Shown in pieces: positions 55,250 through 64,000 of a stretch of DNA of 64,000 nucleotides; the first letter of the stretch is position 1; each line of letters begins with the position of its first letter. Source of the DNA: Aplectana chamaeleonis. Lineage: Eukaryota; Nematoda; Chromadorea; Rhabditida; Cosmocercidae. Below the pieces are notes generated by a model that made no database searches, was not told the DNA's origin, and was given only the letters and a program-made list of their open reading frames with translations. The stretch spans positions 1,364,001-1,428,000 of the forward strand of contig JAPDOI010000132.1 in NCBI GenBank assembly GCA_029168955.1, read 5' to 3'. The position numbers were made by a program, and so were the translations under genes.

Positions 55250-57460
55250 TTTCACTGATGCCTCGGTGACCATCCCTGACGATTAGTCGTCATCCACTTT
55301 CTTCATAGTACATAAAGCACCCGACGGTATTCAGCCGTTTTCAACCATCTTAATATCCTGAAGATCACCCCTCATGGTTCCTAGGTTACATATGATGAGC
55401 TCCTAGGGTTGATATCACAGCGATACCAGCCATGACAAAGAATACGTCGCTTAACTCCTCAATTGAACTCAATTTCCACAGAAGACCCATGATATTGCAT
55501 CGCCTGTAACTCGCTTTTGCACTTGATCTACTGTGGATCTCTCCAAGCCAGTCCAGCCCTCGATACCCAGCTGGCCAACCATGACGTGTGGTTGCCTCCA
55601 AATTTCTCCCTGGCTCGATGGTTCAAAGAGCACCCACGATATTCCGCCTTCAACTTGCTAACCCAGTTGATGTTCTGACGATCGCTCACCAAGCTTAGTC
55701 ATCTCTAACTCAGTCTCGATCTTGATGTTCATCAGACAATCCACAGCATGTAGTCGTGTCCAACTGTCCCCCGTACTAGATATACTAGGGAATGACCATG
55801 GTATTCAGCCGTCTGCAACCCGTTCTAGCACTTGATGTGCTCTGGATCTCCCATCCCGCATAGTGCCCTCCAATCTAGTAGGTTCGCCGAAACCCAGGAA
55901 ATCAACTACGACGTTTGTTTGTTCCCGATTTTCTTCCGCGCTTTATAGTATATACTGTGCTTCTCTGGTCCAAATTCCGGTCCGCAATTGCGTCTCGACA
56001 CGCTTTGCGGCCGCACGCGCTCGAGTCAATCGAGTTTCCAGCGCCGAAGCCGACTCAATATGGCTTTTTTATACAGTTTTCGCCAATTTTATTTAGTTTC
56101 CAGTTTTCAAAACCCATCTAGAATCAGCAGATCGGCGGCTGCGGCGCTGGAAACACTTTCGAATCGGAAGAGCGCGGCCACAAAGCGTCTCGAAACACAA
56201 TTGCGGATCGAAATTTGGTCCAGAGAAGTACAGTGGAGCACCCACGATATTCCGCCTTCAACTTGCTAACCCAGTTCATGTTCTGACGATCGCTCGTCAA
56301 ATTTAGTCCTCTCTAACTCAGTCTCGAATTTGATATCCAACAGACAAACCATAACGTGTTGTCAACTCCATGTGTATACCGTACTTGCTATAGGATAATG
56401 CCAATGGTAGTCGTCTGCAAACGGCTTTCGCACTTGATATAATGTGGACCTCCCATGAAGCTTAGCGTCCTCTAATCCAATCGCTCAGCCGGTGCATAAA
56501 GAACAGCAATGATTTGGTTCTCCCCAGTTTTCTCCTGTGTTTGATTTCTCAGACAAATCATCGCTCGAAGCGGGACCGGAGAGCGACTCGAGCGATGCTG
56601 TCTCTCCGCTCCAAGCAAAAATTTGCCATCAACCAGAACCACAGCAGTCGCTCTCCGGGTGACGGCAGTCCCATTTGGAGCGATATCCGGCCGCATTTGG
56701 CACTGCGGTCGCTATACGGGCGATTTTCTGAAATTACCCAACTGCTTTTTTTATTTCAACATCCTCTCGAGAAGGTGCATCCTATTAGGAGGATAGGGTA
56801 CTTGTTACAGCTTGTGGGCAGAGAAGTTATTCCTGCCACAGGCCGCAACAAGAGTACCATACCGGCATGGTCCATGAGGAAGCCTCCCTCACCGCGAGCT
56901 ATGGGGGATCCCCTCGGCCGCCGAAAATTGTCTTCTTGGAAGTGAACCAAAGTCACCTCTCGAGAGTGGCTTCGAAAGGTCAACTGCCCGTCTACACGAG
57001 ACGAGTCGCCTTTTATACCCCCAGATTGGTTATTCTTTGAAGAACAACCAGTCTGACGTCTCTATATCTCTGGCGATGGCACCGTTGTCGCCCTGAGAGC
57101 GACCGGACAGCGGCCGAGGCTGGTATCCCAATTGGACAGGGACCGCGGTGGCATTTCGACCCTCGGCCGCTGTCCGGGCCATGCGTCATAATTTGGAGGA
57201 GCGGGTTCCGCTCCGAGTGTGGATTCTCTGAGATGTAGTATTAGGAGCGCCCACGATAACCAGCCGTCTTGAACCCGCACTCGAAGTTTATGTTCTGACA
57301 ATCGCTCATCGAGTTTAGTCGTCTTTAACCCCTTTGACCCGGTCTCGATGTTGATATCCTACGGACTATCCAATACGTGTTGTCAGCTCCCATGTTCGAC
57401 CACACTTTTATGATCCAGGAAAACCCACGAGATTCAGTCGTCTGCAACCTCATTTCGCAC
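55250..57460. repeat. Degenerate long-unit tandem array, TTCAGCCGTCTGCAACCC units
   Basis: Phrases recur in the same order: TATTCAGCCGTCTGCAACCC, GCACTTGATGTGCT-GGATCTCC, GTTCTGACGATCGCTC, TCTAACTCAGTCTCGA, CAACACGTGTTGTCA-like. Copies are seen near 55.3, 55.65, 55.8, 56.25, 56.4, 57.25 and 57.43 kb. The array is interrupted by a MITE (55.95-56.23) and by other unrelated sequence (56.5-57.2 kb). Confidence 0.6.
55954..56234. mobile_element. MITE, GGYCCAAATTCCGGTCCGCA family (copy 2)
   Basis: Ends ACTGTGCTTCTCTGGTCCAA and TTGGTCCAGAGAAGTACAGT. It sits inside a unit of the tandem array. Confidence 0.75.
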
Positions 57461-58018
57461 TTAAAGGCATCGTTCGCGCTAAAAACCGATTTCCATTTTT
57501 CAGGCTCAATTTCATGAATGAGCCCGCTGGACCGAGTCGGCGTAGTTTTGTGCGTCAAAAACGTATGGTTATGAAGTTCGAGTGGTTCAAAATGACGATC
57601 CGCCACCAGTTTCCACCAACCATCTAGCAAAAGGAACAGAAGCGCCATCTCAGTCGCAGATGACTCAGCGTTTGATTTTTTTTAATGCGGGAAATTCAAA
57701 CATCCAAACTTGCTTAATTGATACTTTTTTTCTGAATAAGTTCCAGTGAACGAAAGGCAAGAGAAATTCACCCACTTAATAAGTTCAAAACAAAAAAACA
57801 CATCCAACGTTTGTGAAAAAAAAAACTTCCGAAGTATTGCGCCAGACGCATAGAAGTCGACGGAGGGTTGGGAAGTGAATAATTCGAGACGTTTTGAAAC
57901 TTTTTTTGCGAAAGTTGATGGTTTTGTGGAGCCTATCCACTCTTATTCTGTATGTCAACCGCCTGCGCACAAATATGAAAAAAAGAGATACGGTTTTTTC
58001 TCGTACGATGCCTTTGAA
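57461..58018. repeat. Inverted pair TTAAAGGCATCGTTCGCGCT, probable MITE
   Basis: TTAAAGGCATCGTTCGCGCT at the left faces TACGATGCCTTTGAAGG at the right. Just beyond the right end, GGACAGTCCAACC recalls the AAAGGCACAGTCCAACC family, so the boundary may be a merger of two elements. Confidence 0.45.
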
Positions 58019-58315
58019 GGACAGTCCAACCTTAAAATCGTTTTTCTGCGTTTCTGCCCACCTTGAAAACGGTCCCATGCTGACTTCAATGATGTCTCCG
58101 GAATTACAATGAATTTCCGTGACTAATTCTTCTGGAACAATGTAAGTACTGAACGCTGCCGTCCAGTACTTATTTTCTTCTGGAACAATGTAAGTACTGA
58201 ACGTTGCCACCCTCTCAGCGCGATGAACAGGCCACGAATTGAGAGGGACACAACACCTATACAGGACATTAACACGTAAAACGAATGCACCTTCACAGTA
58301 ACACACAATGACAGA

Positions 58316-59375
58316 TACATTTAGCAAAAATACACAGTATCATGCATCCTAACTGAAAAGAAACTCATACACTTGATTCAGGAGTTGGATCTGACACTGA
58401 ACTTAAAATGCCAGTTAGTCTACATTAGAACTTGGAAATCCGATGGATATTTCAATCTTAAGAGTCGCCCACTGCTTCAATATTCTCATTATGATTTAAT
58501 TTTTAAGACATGTATAATGAAGACGCCATACAAGGACCAAATTGAAATAATTCATCGATACAACACACACAAAGCTCACACGATTTTTGGATGTTTTTTG
58601 CCGTAACTGAAGTTTAAAGTCACAGTGCACGTTATGGTAAGTACTTATTCTCTTTTGGAACAATGGGAATATGCTTCCGCGGAAAGGGAATACGCCGGTT
58701 CACTCTCGCCCGGAGCCACGCGTGTTGTGATCAACTCAACACCTTCTGTAAACACACCATAACATGCACTGCGACGTTAAACTGCAGTTACGGCAAAAAA
58801 CATCCAAAAATCGTGTAAAACTTAACTAGGGCGTCGTCCTGACAGGTCTAGGACGGCATACCTGTTTCATCCCGTTATGCTGGTGAAGGGATGGTTGCTT
58901 CGGTGAAGATTCACCGATCCGCTGAGTGAGAGCCGCGCTGGGGCTCCGGTGGTGCAGTGCGATAAGGCGCTTACCCGGAAACGGAATATGCTGGTTCAAT
59001 CTCGCCCCCGAAGCCGAGCGTTTTGCGATCAACTCAACACCTTGTGTAAACATGACATAACACGCACTGCGACGTTAAACTGCAGTTACGGCAACAAAAC
59101 ATCCAAATATCGTGTGAGTTTTGTGTGTGTTGTATCAAGGAATTATTTAAATTTATTCCTTGTATGGCGTCTTCATTATACATGTCCTGAAAAACGAAAC
59201 CATAGTGAGAATATTGAAGCAGTGGGCGACTCTCAGGATTGAAATATCCATCGGATTTCCAAGTTCTAATGTAGACTAACTGGCATTCTAAGTTCAGTGT
59301 CAGATCCAATTTCTGAATCAAATATATGAGTCTCTTTTCAGCTAAGGTGCATAATGCTGTGTATTTTTTCTAAAT
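58316..59375. mobile_element. Fold-back with about 280-bp arms around a SINE-like core
   Basis: 58.33-58.62 kb (GAAATCCGATGGATATTTCA region) is repeated in reverse at 59.09-59.37 kb with few changes. The core has two GCACTGCGACGTTAAACTGC-type copies and a tRNA-like segment. A 55-bp tandem duplication (TTCTTCTGGAACAATGTAAG) lies just outside at 58,128-58,205. Confidence 0.65.
58940..59035 (+). repeat. tRNA-derived SINE-like segment
   Basis: A-box-like TGGTGCAGTGCG and B-box-like GGTTCAATCTC are spaced as in a tRNA, with ACCCGGAAAC at the anticodon-loop position. A partial duplicate (GGTTCACTCTCGCCCGGAGC) lies near 58,700. Shares its anticodon block with 24.45 kb. Confidence 0.45.
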
Positions 59376-59378
59376 GTA

Positions 59379-59664
59379 TCTGGGCCAAATTCCGGTCCGC
59401 AATTGCGTCTCAACACGCTTTGCGGCCGCACGCGCTCGAGTCATTCGAGTTTTTACCGCCAAAGCCGAATCGATATGGCTTTTATAAACAGTTTTCTTCA
59501 ATTGTGTTTAGTTCGCAGTTTCTAGAACCCACCTAGAGTCAACACATCGGCGGCTGCGGCGCTGGAAACTCTTTCAACTCGAAAGCGCGCGGTCGCAAAG
59601 CGTGTCGAGACGCACTTGCGGACCTGAATTTAGCTAAAAAAAAGAATTTAAATTTGGCCCACAG
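59379..59664. mobile_element. MITE, GGGCCAAATTCCGGTCCGCA family (copy 3)
   Basis: CTGGGCCAAATTCCGGTCCG at the left, TTTGGCCCACAG at the right, with a small AAAGAATTTAAA insertion near the right end. Confidence 0.75.
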
Positions 59665-59669
59665 TATTT

Positions 59670-60210
59670 TGGATCTTCTTTTATTGCCACCAAATTTTTC
59701 GCTTGCGGAACTTGTCATTCAGCGATGTCAGCTGGAGCCAGTATTTCATGTGTGTTCAGCTTTCCTAGTTCAATGATTCTGCCATTAGATTTCATAGGTG
59801 CATACATAATAGTAATAATGCTTCATCTTCTAAAAGTCACACATGTGAGAGAAAAACAATATATACTCTATCTCGTAGGCCAATTTACAATAGCCTTCAA
59901 GGAGCGTTGGCATCCTATTAGTGACCGGCCGGTTCGGTAATTCCATTTCACAATTTTGCATTCACTAGAAAGCAACAATGGAACCACTTCGCTTGAGAGC
60001 ACCCGTGTCCATTTTTCAGGGTCATCCTAGGTTGAGTATTTTTTCTATATTGGCTCGACCTTCTTTAAAGTCATTAAATTTCATAGAAGCATACATTGAA
60101 AGTGAAAACTTCATTAAAATCGAAGAGTTGCTCCTTTACTGTATTTACAAATTGGGATGCTTCACAGACAATTTTTAGTGCAGGCTCGGAACAGCGATTA
60201 AAATATATAT
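59670..60210. other. No supported gene
   Basis: Two AT-rich plus frames (59725-59940, 59978-60178) share a short block (ATTAGATTTCATAGGTGCAT / ATTAAATTTCATAGAAGCAT). No domain recognised. Confidence 0.25.
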
Positions 60211-60213
60211 TAC

Positions 60214-60289
60214 TTCTTGGAAGACGTCTGTAGTTTCATATGCTGCATTCGCTATTCGAGATTCATACATTGCGGCAATTCGTGGAGAT
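60214..60289 (-). CDS. Internal exon, unidentified protein
   Basis: Acceptor CCTCTGTTCGCAG and donor GTAATA on the minus strand enclose 76 nt: one base plus 25 codons (SPRIAAMYESRIANAAYETT then DVFQE) in phase 0. Helical, coding-like composition. Function unknown; the flanking GGGGGGGGCGC tract and AAATTTTTTT run at 60,370 are low-complexity. Confidence 0.45.
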
Positions 60290-60685
60290 CTGCGAACAGA
60301 GGTGATAGCAAGGTCAGTCATACACTGGGATGCTCCCAGTGAAGGAGAGGGCAACTTTGAGCCGTCCTGGGGGGGGGCGCAAATTTTTTTATCCAAAATT
60401 TTTTTGAAAGGGTCATGATTTTCATGTGGTTCTATCACTCCAACGATTCATGGATTGATTTCGAGGTTCATTTTTTGATATTTCTTTATTCCGAATCCAT
60501 AAAAAGAATGATTCGACTTTGAAAGCAGTGAAGATTTGAAATTCATAGTGAAGAGTGAATAACGTTGCTTTTTCAGGCGTACCGCTCAGAAATGTGGGTG
60601 TCGACTTTGTCAAAAGGAAAAATGTGCAAGGAAAGCAGCTTCCATATTATGTTTTTTGTCCCAATAACGGATAATGCACTGTATG

Positions 60686-62695
60686 TCAATGATTATAAAT
60701 ACAAATGTATGTTGTAAATGCATTGTGTCGATCAACAAACAAAGTAGCCCAAAATAGGTGGCTTAGGAAGAATCTTCTTCTGTGCGTCCTGGCTCGCTGG
60801 ATCTGATGTGACCGCTTTCTATGTCCGAGAGTTGCAGTCGACAAGGTGGAGGTTGTGGTTGTAGAAATGTCCACATTGTACCTCTCACACTCTTCTTCGA
60901 AGTGTTTGGAAAGATCGTATGGCTCTGGTTCATTGGCATCTACGCCATGATGAATGTCGTTGTCCTGTAATGAGTCCGAGAAATGTGACATTGCTGTGCG
61001 ACGATTATCACAAAGCTCACAACGTACAAAGTGGGCGTGAGGGCGAGAGGGATCGTAATGGTGCTTGAACCATGGATAGTCTTTGAGGATTGTTTCGATG
61101 AGTTCGTTAGGAATGTGCTGTTCTAAAACGGTAACACGTTGTAGATGTGATCTGAGGCGTAGGCCTTGGTTTCTGTCTCTAAACATTCCGAACTGTTTTG
61201 CCACATCATCCTTCACAACTGCTGTTTCCTTATCCACCATAGTGTTTTTTCTCTGATGGATGCCAACACGGTAACCAACATTTCTTCTGCAATTCCTCCA
61301 GACGCCTTTAAACGATCCAAGCGTTTTATAACCTCTTGGTCTTGTTCTGGCCTCGCAGTCGATTTTTGATTAGCTAGAGCGGTGTTCACAGCTTCGACCA
61401 CGGCGCTTACCAGTTCCTGCTTGGTATACACAGGTACCTGCTCCTTGACTGGCTCGCGTGGTGTCTGCGGTGCAGCTGCATTCTCGCGCGGTGGAGTGAG
61501 CGGAAGAGCCGGATCAGACAGGTCGTGTGAGACAGGTGATTGTTGCACTTGGCAGGATGTGTACTCATTTAGTTGTCCACACTTGTGGCTCAAGAACGTG
61601 TGAATTGTCTCCAACTTCACATGAATTTTCAATACCAGGAGTTGCGCAGTTGAGAGCGTAATGGTTGGAAACTGATTCGCAGTAGAATAGTGATGTTTCA
61701 GGACCCGGAAAACGGAGTACAGGGACAACATGGTCCACAGGGTTGGGCAGGCTTGCGACCGGTCGCAACGGGGGATCGTGAAAATTTGGGAAATTTTTTG
61801 AAAGAATAGATTTTTTTTTGGGGAAGGGGTTCGTAAAACTTTCGGAAAAATTGGGGTTATCTTCAAACACTCGGAAAGGTAGATTGGGGTTTATCTCCAA
61901 ACCACTCGGAAAGGTCTCGGAAATGTATCATTCTTAGATCATCGTTTGATCTATAGCGCCGTGTATTGCATCGAGTCCATTTCTCCATCCAAAAAGGGGG
62001 GTCATAAAAACTTTGGTAATGAAAGTTTTCATCCCAGAGGGGGGGGGGTTCGTGAAAATTTTAGTCAGCAAGGGGGTCGTAAAATTTTGGTCACCGGTCG
62101 CAACGGTCTGCTCAACCCTGATGGTCCATAGGCTGATTTCCTTTAAACATCAGTCTCAGTTTCTCTAAAGGCAGTTTTTGTGAATTAGCATCTTTTCTTC
62201 GCGAGATCGCTATTATATCTTGAATTGTAAAGGAAAGCCAAAACTGATCATCTTCACTGATAGCCGATTTGTCAACGCACTTGGTCCTTTTCCCTGCCTA
62301 CTGTTCTTCAAGAAAGGGGAATCGTTCCACGAAGCTGCTCTTCTGCTCCTGAACAGGGAGACACAGAAGCATGAAGTGAAGATGAGAAGCTGGTTGACTC
62401 GAACCCTGCGACACGTAGCCCATCATGCTGTTCTGCCCTTTCTCCCCCCAGATTTGAAGCAGTTCCTCCAGTTACGAATCTTGTGCACCTTGCTAGTCTC
62501 TCCATTTTCGAAATAAAAAGTTGAGATCGAAGTGGTGATCGATGAAGTCGTCTTCTGTGCTCCCTACAAAAAAGTATTTATCGAACAAGTCTTTCCTCCA
62601 CGCTTTGTTATTGAAATCAACAAACGCCAGCTCTGTGAACGACTTATCTGCTGCTCCCTGGAAATAGTCGTATATGTCAAGGTTTGCCATGAAAC
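60686..62695 (-). pseudogene. Decayed gene of unknown family, split by a hAT MITE
   Basis: Coding blocks on the minus strand follow each other: MANLDIYDYFQGAADKSFTE with FVDFNNKAWRKDLFDKYFF (62,695-62,500); after two stops, SAISEDDQFWLSFTIQDIIA (near 62,250); then, beyond a MITE, HYSTANQFPTITLSTAQLLV and FLSHKCGQLNEYTSCQVQQS (61,690-61,560), a Pro/Thr linker (LPLTPPRENAAAPQTPRE), a helical segment, and after a frameshift in an A6 run the last block, with ILKDYPWFKHHYDPSRPHAH and FVRCELCDNRRTAMSHF, a possible C-x2-C zinc site. The whole reads like one former protein of 500-600 residues. I cannot name the family; a multicopy or transposon-derived gene is possible. Confidence 0.55.
61738..62120. 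mobile_element. hAT-like MITE, CAGGGTTGRGCAGG family (copy 3), perfect 8-bp duplication
   Basis: Ends CAGGGTTGGGCAGGCTTGCG and (minus) CAGGGTTGAGCAGACCGTTG. Flanked on both sides by ATGGTCCA (61730-61737 and 62121-62128). The interior holds G6-G10 tracts and AAAATTTT motifs as in copies at 8.3 and 40.1 kb. Confidence 0.85.
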
Positions 62696-62733
62696 TGAGC
62701 GAGCTAACCTGAGGAGCTCTGCTGTCTGCTCCA

Positions 62734-63935
62734 ACTCTGAGAGAATCTTCTGCGCTAGTACCGTGATGCTCCCGTGATCCGCGATAGTACCGTGTTCGTC
62801 TCCCCCTAGTCCCGCGATCCGCGTTCGTTCCGCGATAGTTACCCAATCGACTCATCCGTTAGCATTCTCGTTCTCGTACCGTGATGGTACCGCGATCTGA
62901 GAGGTTTACCGCGCTAATACCGTGGTGCACTCGCGATCCGCGATGGTACCGAGATTTTCTCCCCCCGGCCTGGCGTTCTCATGTTGTGCAGATTTGTACT
63001 CAGACTCTGCGGGGGGGGCAAGCGCCGGACAATAGAGCCCGTTTTCGATTTGGGGGAGCGACAGCGCAGGCCTCCCCCGAGGGGGGCTTCAGAGGCTTGC
63101 CCCGCTCTCCTCCGGCGCTTGCCCCCTCGAGAGGAAGAGAGGGAAAAGATGGGAAGAAGTCGTAGAAGGTAGTTTACGACAATAGAGGCCAGAGAAGGCA
63201 TAGTAGGCCAAACGCACGCATCGTCATTCACGTCGAGTTTTGTCCCGATTTGACGTGATTTCTCCTGTGATCTATCACGTGCTCGACCGGTATAAAAGGC
63301 GCCTCACCTCATGAAGAGCCGCATTCGGCCCAACAGGGCCGGCCCTGGACGGCGACTTCGAGTCACTGTCAGAAAGGGATATTCTTGGAGGAAAGCGGAG
63401 ACGCTTTACGGGGGGGGAGGGTGACGTCACTGCTCCGGAGTCGTGACGTCACTGCTCCGGAGCCGTGCCCCCCCTGAAGAGCTGCGCTAGCCCCCTCCAG
63501 TGTATGAGTAAAGCAGCGCGAAATGCGGCGAGGGCAATACCTTATAGCTTCGTGTTGATCTGATAGGTAACACTCGCTCGGGTGAAACATCGAGAGGGCC
63601 TGGATGCCTGGATCGTCCCGCGATAGTTCCAAGCTCGGTTCGTCGCGGATCCGCGATGTAACAACCCGAATACATCAATGTATAGACGCGATTTGCCCTC
63701 AGGTTGAAACTGGTAGGATCTCGCAATCGTTCCCTGATAGGCCCAGGCTCGACTCCTCGCGGTTTTGCTATAGAGCATCGTGGGAGCGTCGATGAACGAA
63801 CGCGGTACACTCTCGGTTTGAGACTGGCAGAATTTCGTGATCGTTGCGCGATAGCCCCATACTAGTATCCTCTCGGCCCCTACCAGAAACCGAGGGGATT
63901 CTATCCGTGAAGGATCGCGGGGGATTCTCTCAGAG
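62734..63935. mobile_element. GC-rich element with ACTCTGAGAGAATC ends (copy 2, 1.2 kb)
   Basis: ACTCTGAGAGAATCTTCTGC at the left and GGGGGATTCTCTCAGAG at the right are inverted. The body contains many CGCGATCC / GTTCCGCGATAG motifs and a central G-rich hairpin (63.0-63.13 kb, GCCCCTCGAG-type arms). No coding region. Order matches copy 1 at 37.36-38.21 kb. Confidence 0.65.
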
Positions 63936-64000
63936 GAGGCCATAATCAGTGATGATAAGTAATCTTTTCCAACAAATCTTGTTAGGCTTTACCTCGATGA

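Overview
This window looks like a repeat-dense piece of nematode nuclear genome, most likely from a hookworm-like strongylid. Three things suggest this. Short exons are bounded by GT...TTTCAG-type splice sites and separated by kilobase introns. The 43.7-47.0 kb non-LTR retrotransposon resembles the RTE-type elements that fill hookworm genomes. The window is packed with MITEs, fold-back elements and minisatellites. There is no bacterial gene layout, no operon and no CRISPR. The genus is an inference from family resemblance; no search was run.

Host genes are sparse. The last two exons of a pepsin-like aspartic protease lie on the plus strand at 1.4-1.8 kb. On the minus strand, phase-matched exons mark at least two multi-exon genes: one with a possible first exon at 27.4 kb and exons at 20.5 and 20.3 kb (its 3' end may lie at 2.7-4.0 kb), and one at 40.5-36.5 kb. 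Isolated minus exons sit at 32.7, 54.6 and 60.2 kb, and a plus-strand terminal exon at 50.2 kb. I could assign a function only to the protease.

Mobile DNA dominates. The main feature is an 8.87-kb unit at 8.80-17.67 kb. It has almost identical 1.58-kb terminal inverted repeats, sits between TA dinucleotides, and carries two long adjacent ORFs: a GIY-YIG endonuclease followed by a Penelope-like reverse transcriptase. Endonuclease-first order matches the permuted Penelope-like elements, but TA-flanked long inverted repeats are a DNA-transposon hallmark. I recognise no transposase in it. Other elements are an RTE-type LINE with broken frames (43.7-47.0), a CR1-like remnant (48.0-49.2), three pieces of a third LINE family (6.5, 7.5-8.1, 51.8-52.8), two RTE C-terminal fragments (22.5-22.9, 53.0-53.3), hAT-like elements with CAGGG...CCCTG ends and about 8-bp target duplications (21.0-22.1, 33.3-35.6, 40.9-42.7 and three small relatives), and several MITE families.

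The last 4 kb hold a decayed minus-strand gene of unknown family (62.7-60.7 kb) split by a hAT MITE with a perfect 8-bp duplication, followed by a second copy of a GC-rich repeat element also seen at 37.4-38.2 kb. The layers of insertion (MITE in MITE, MITE in hAT, MITE beside retroelement ORFs) give a relative history of the locus.
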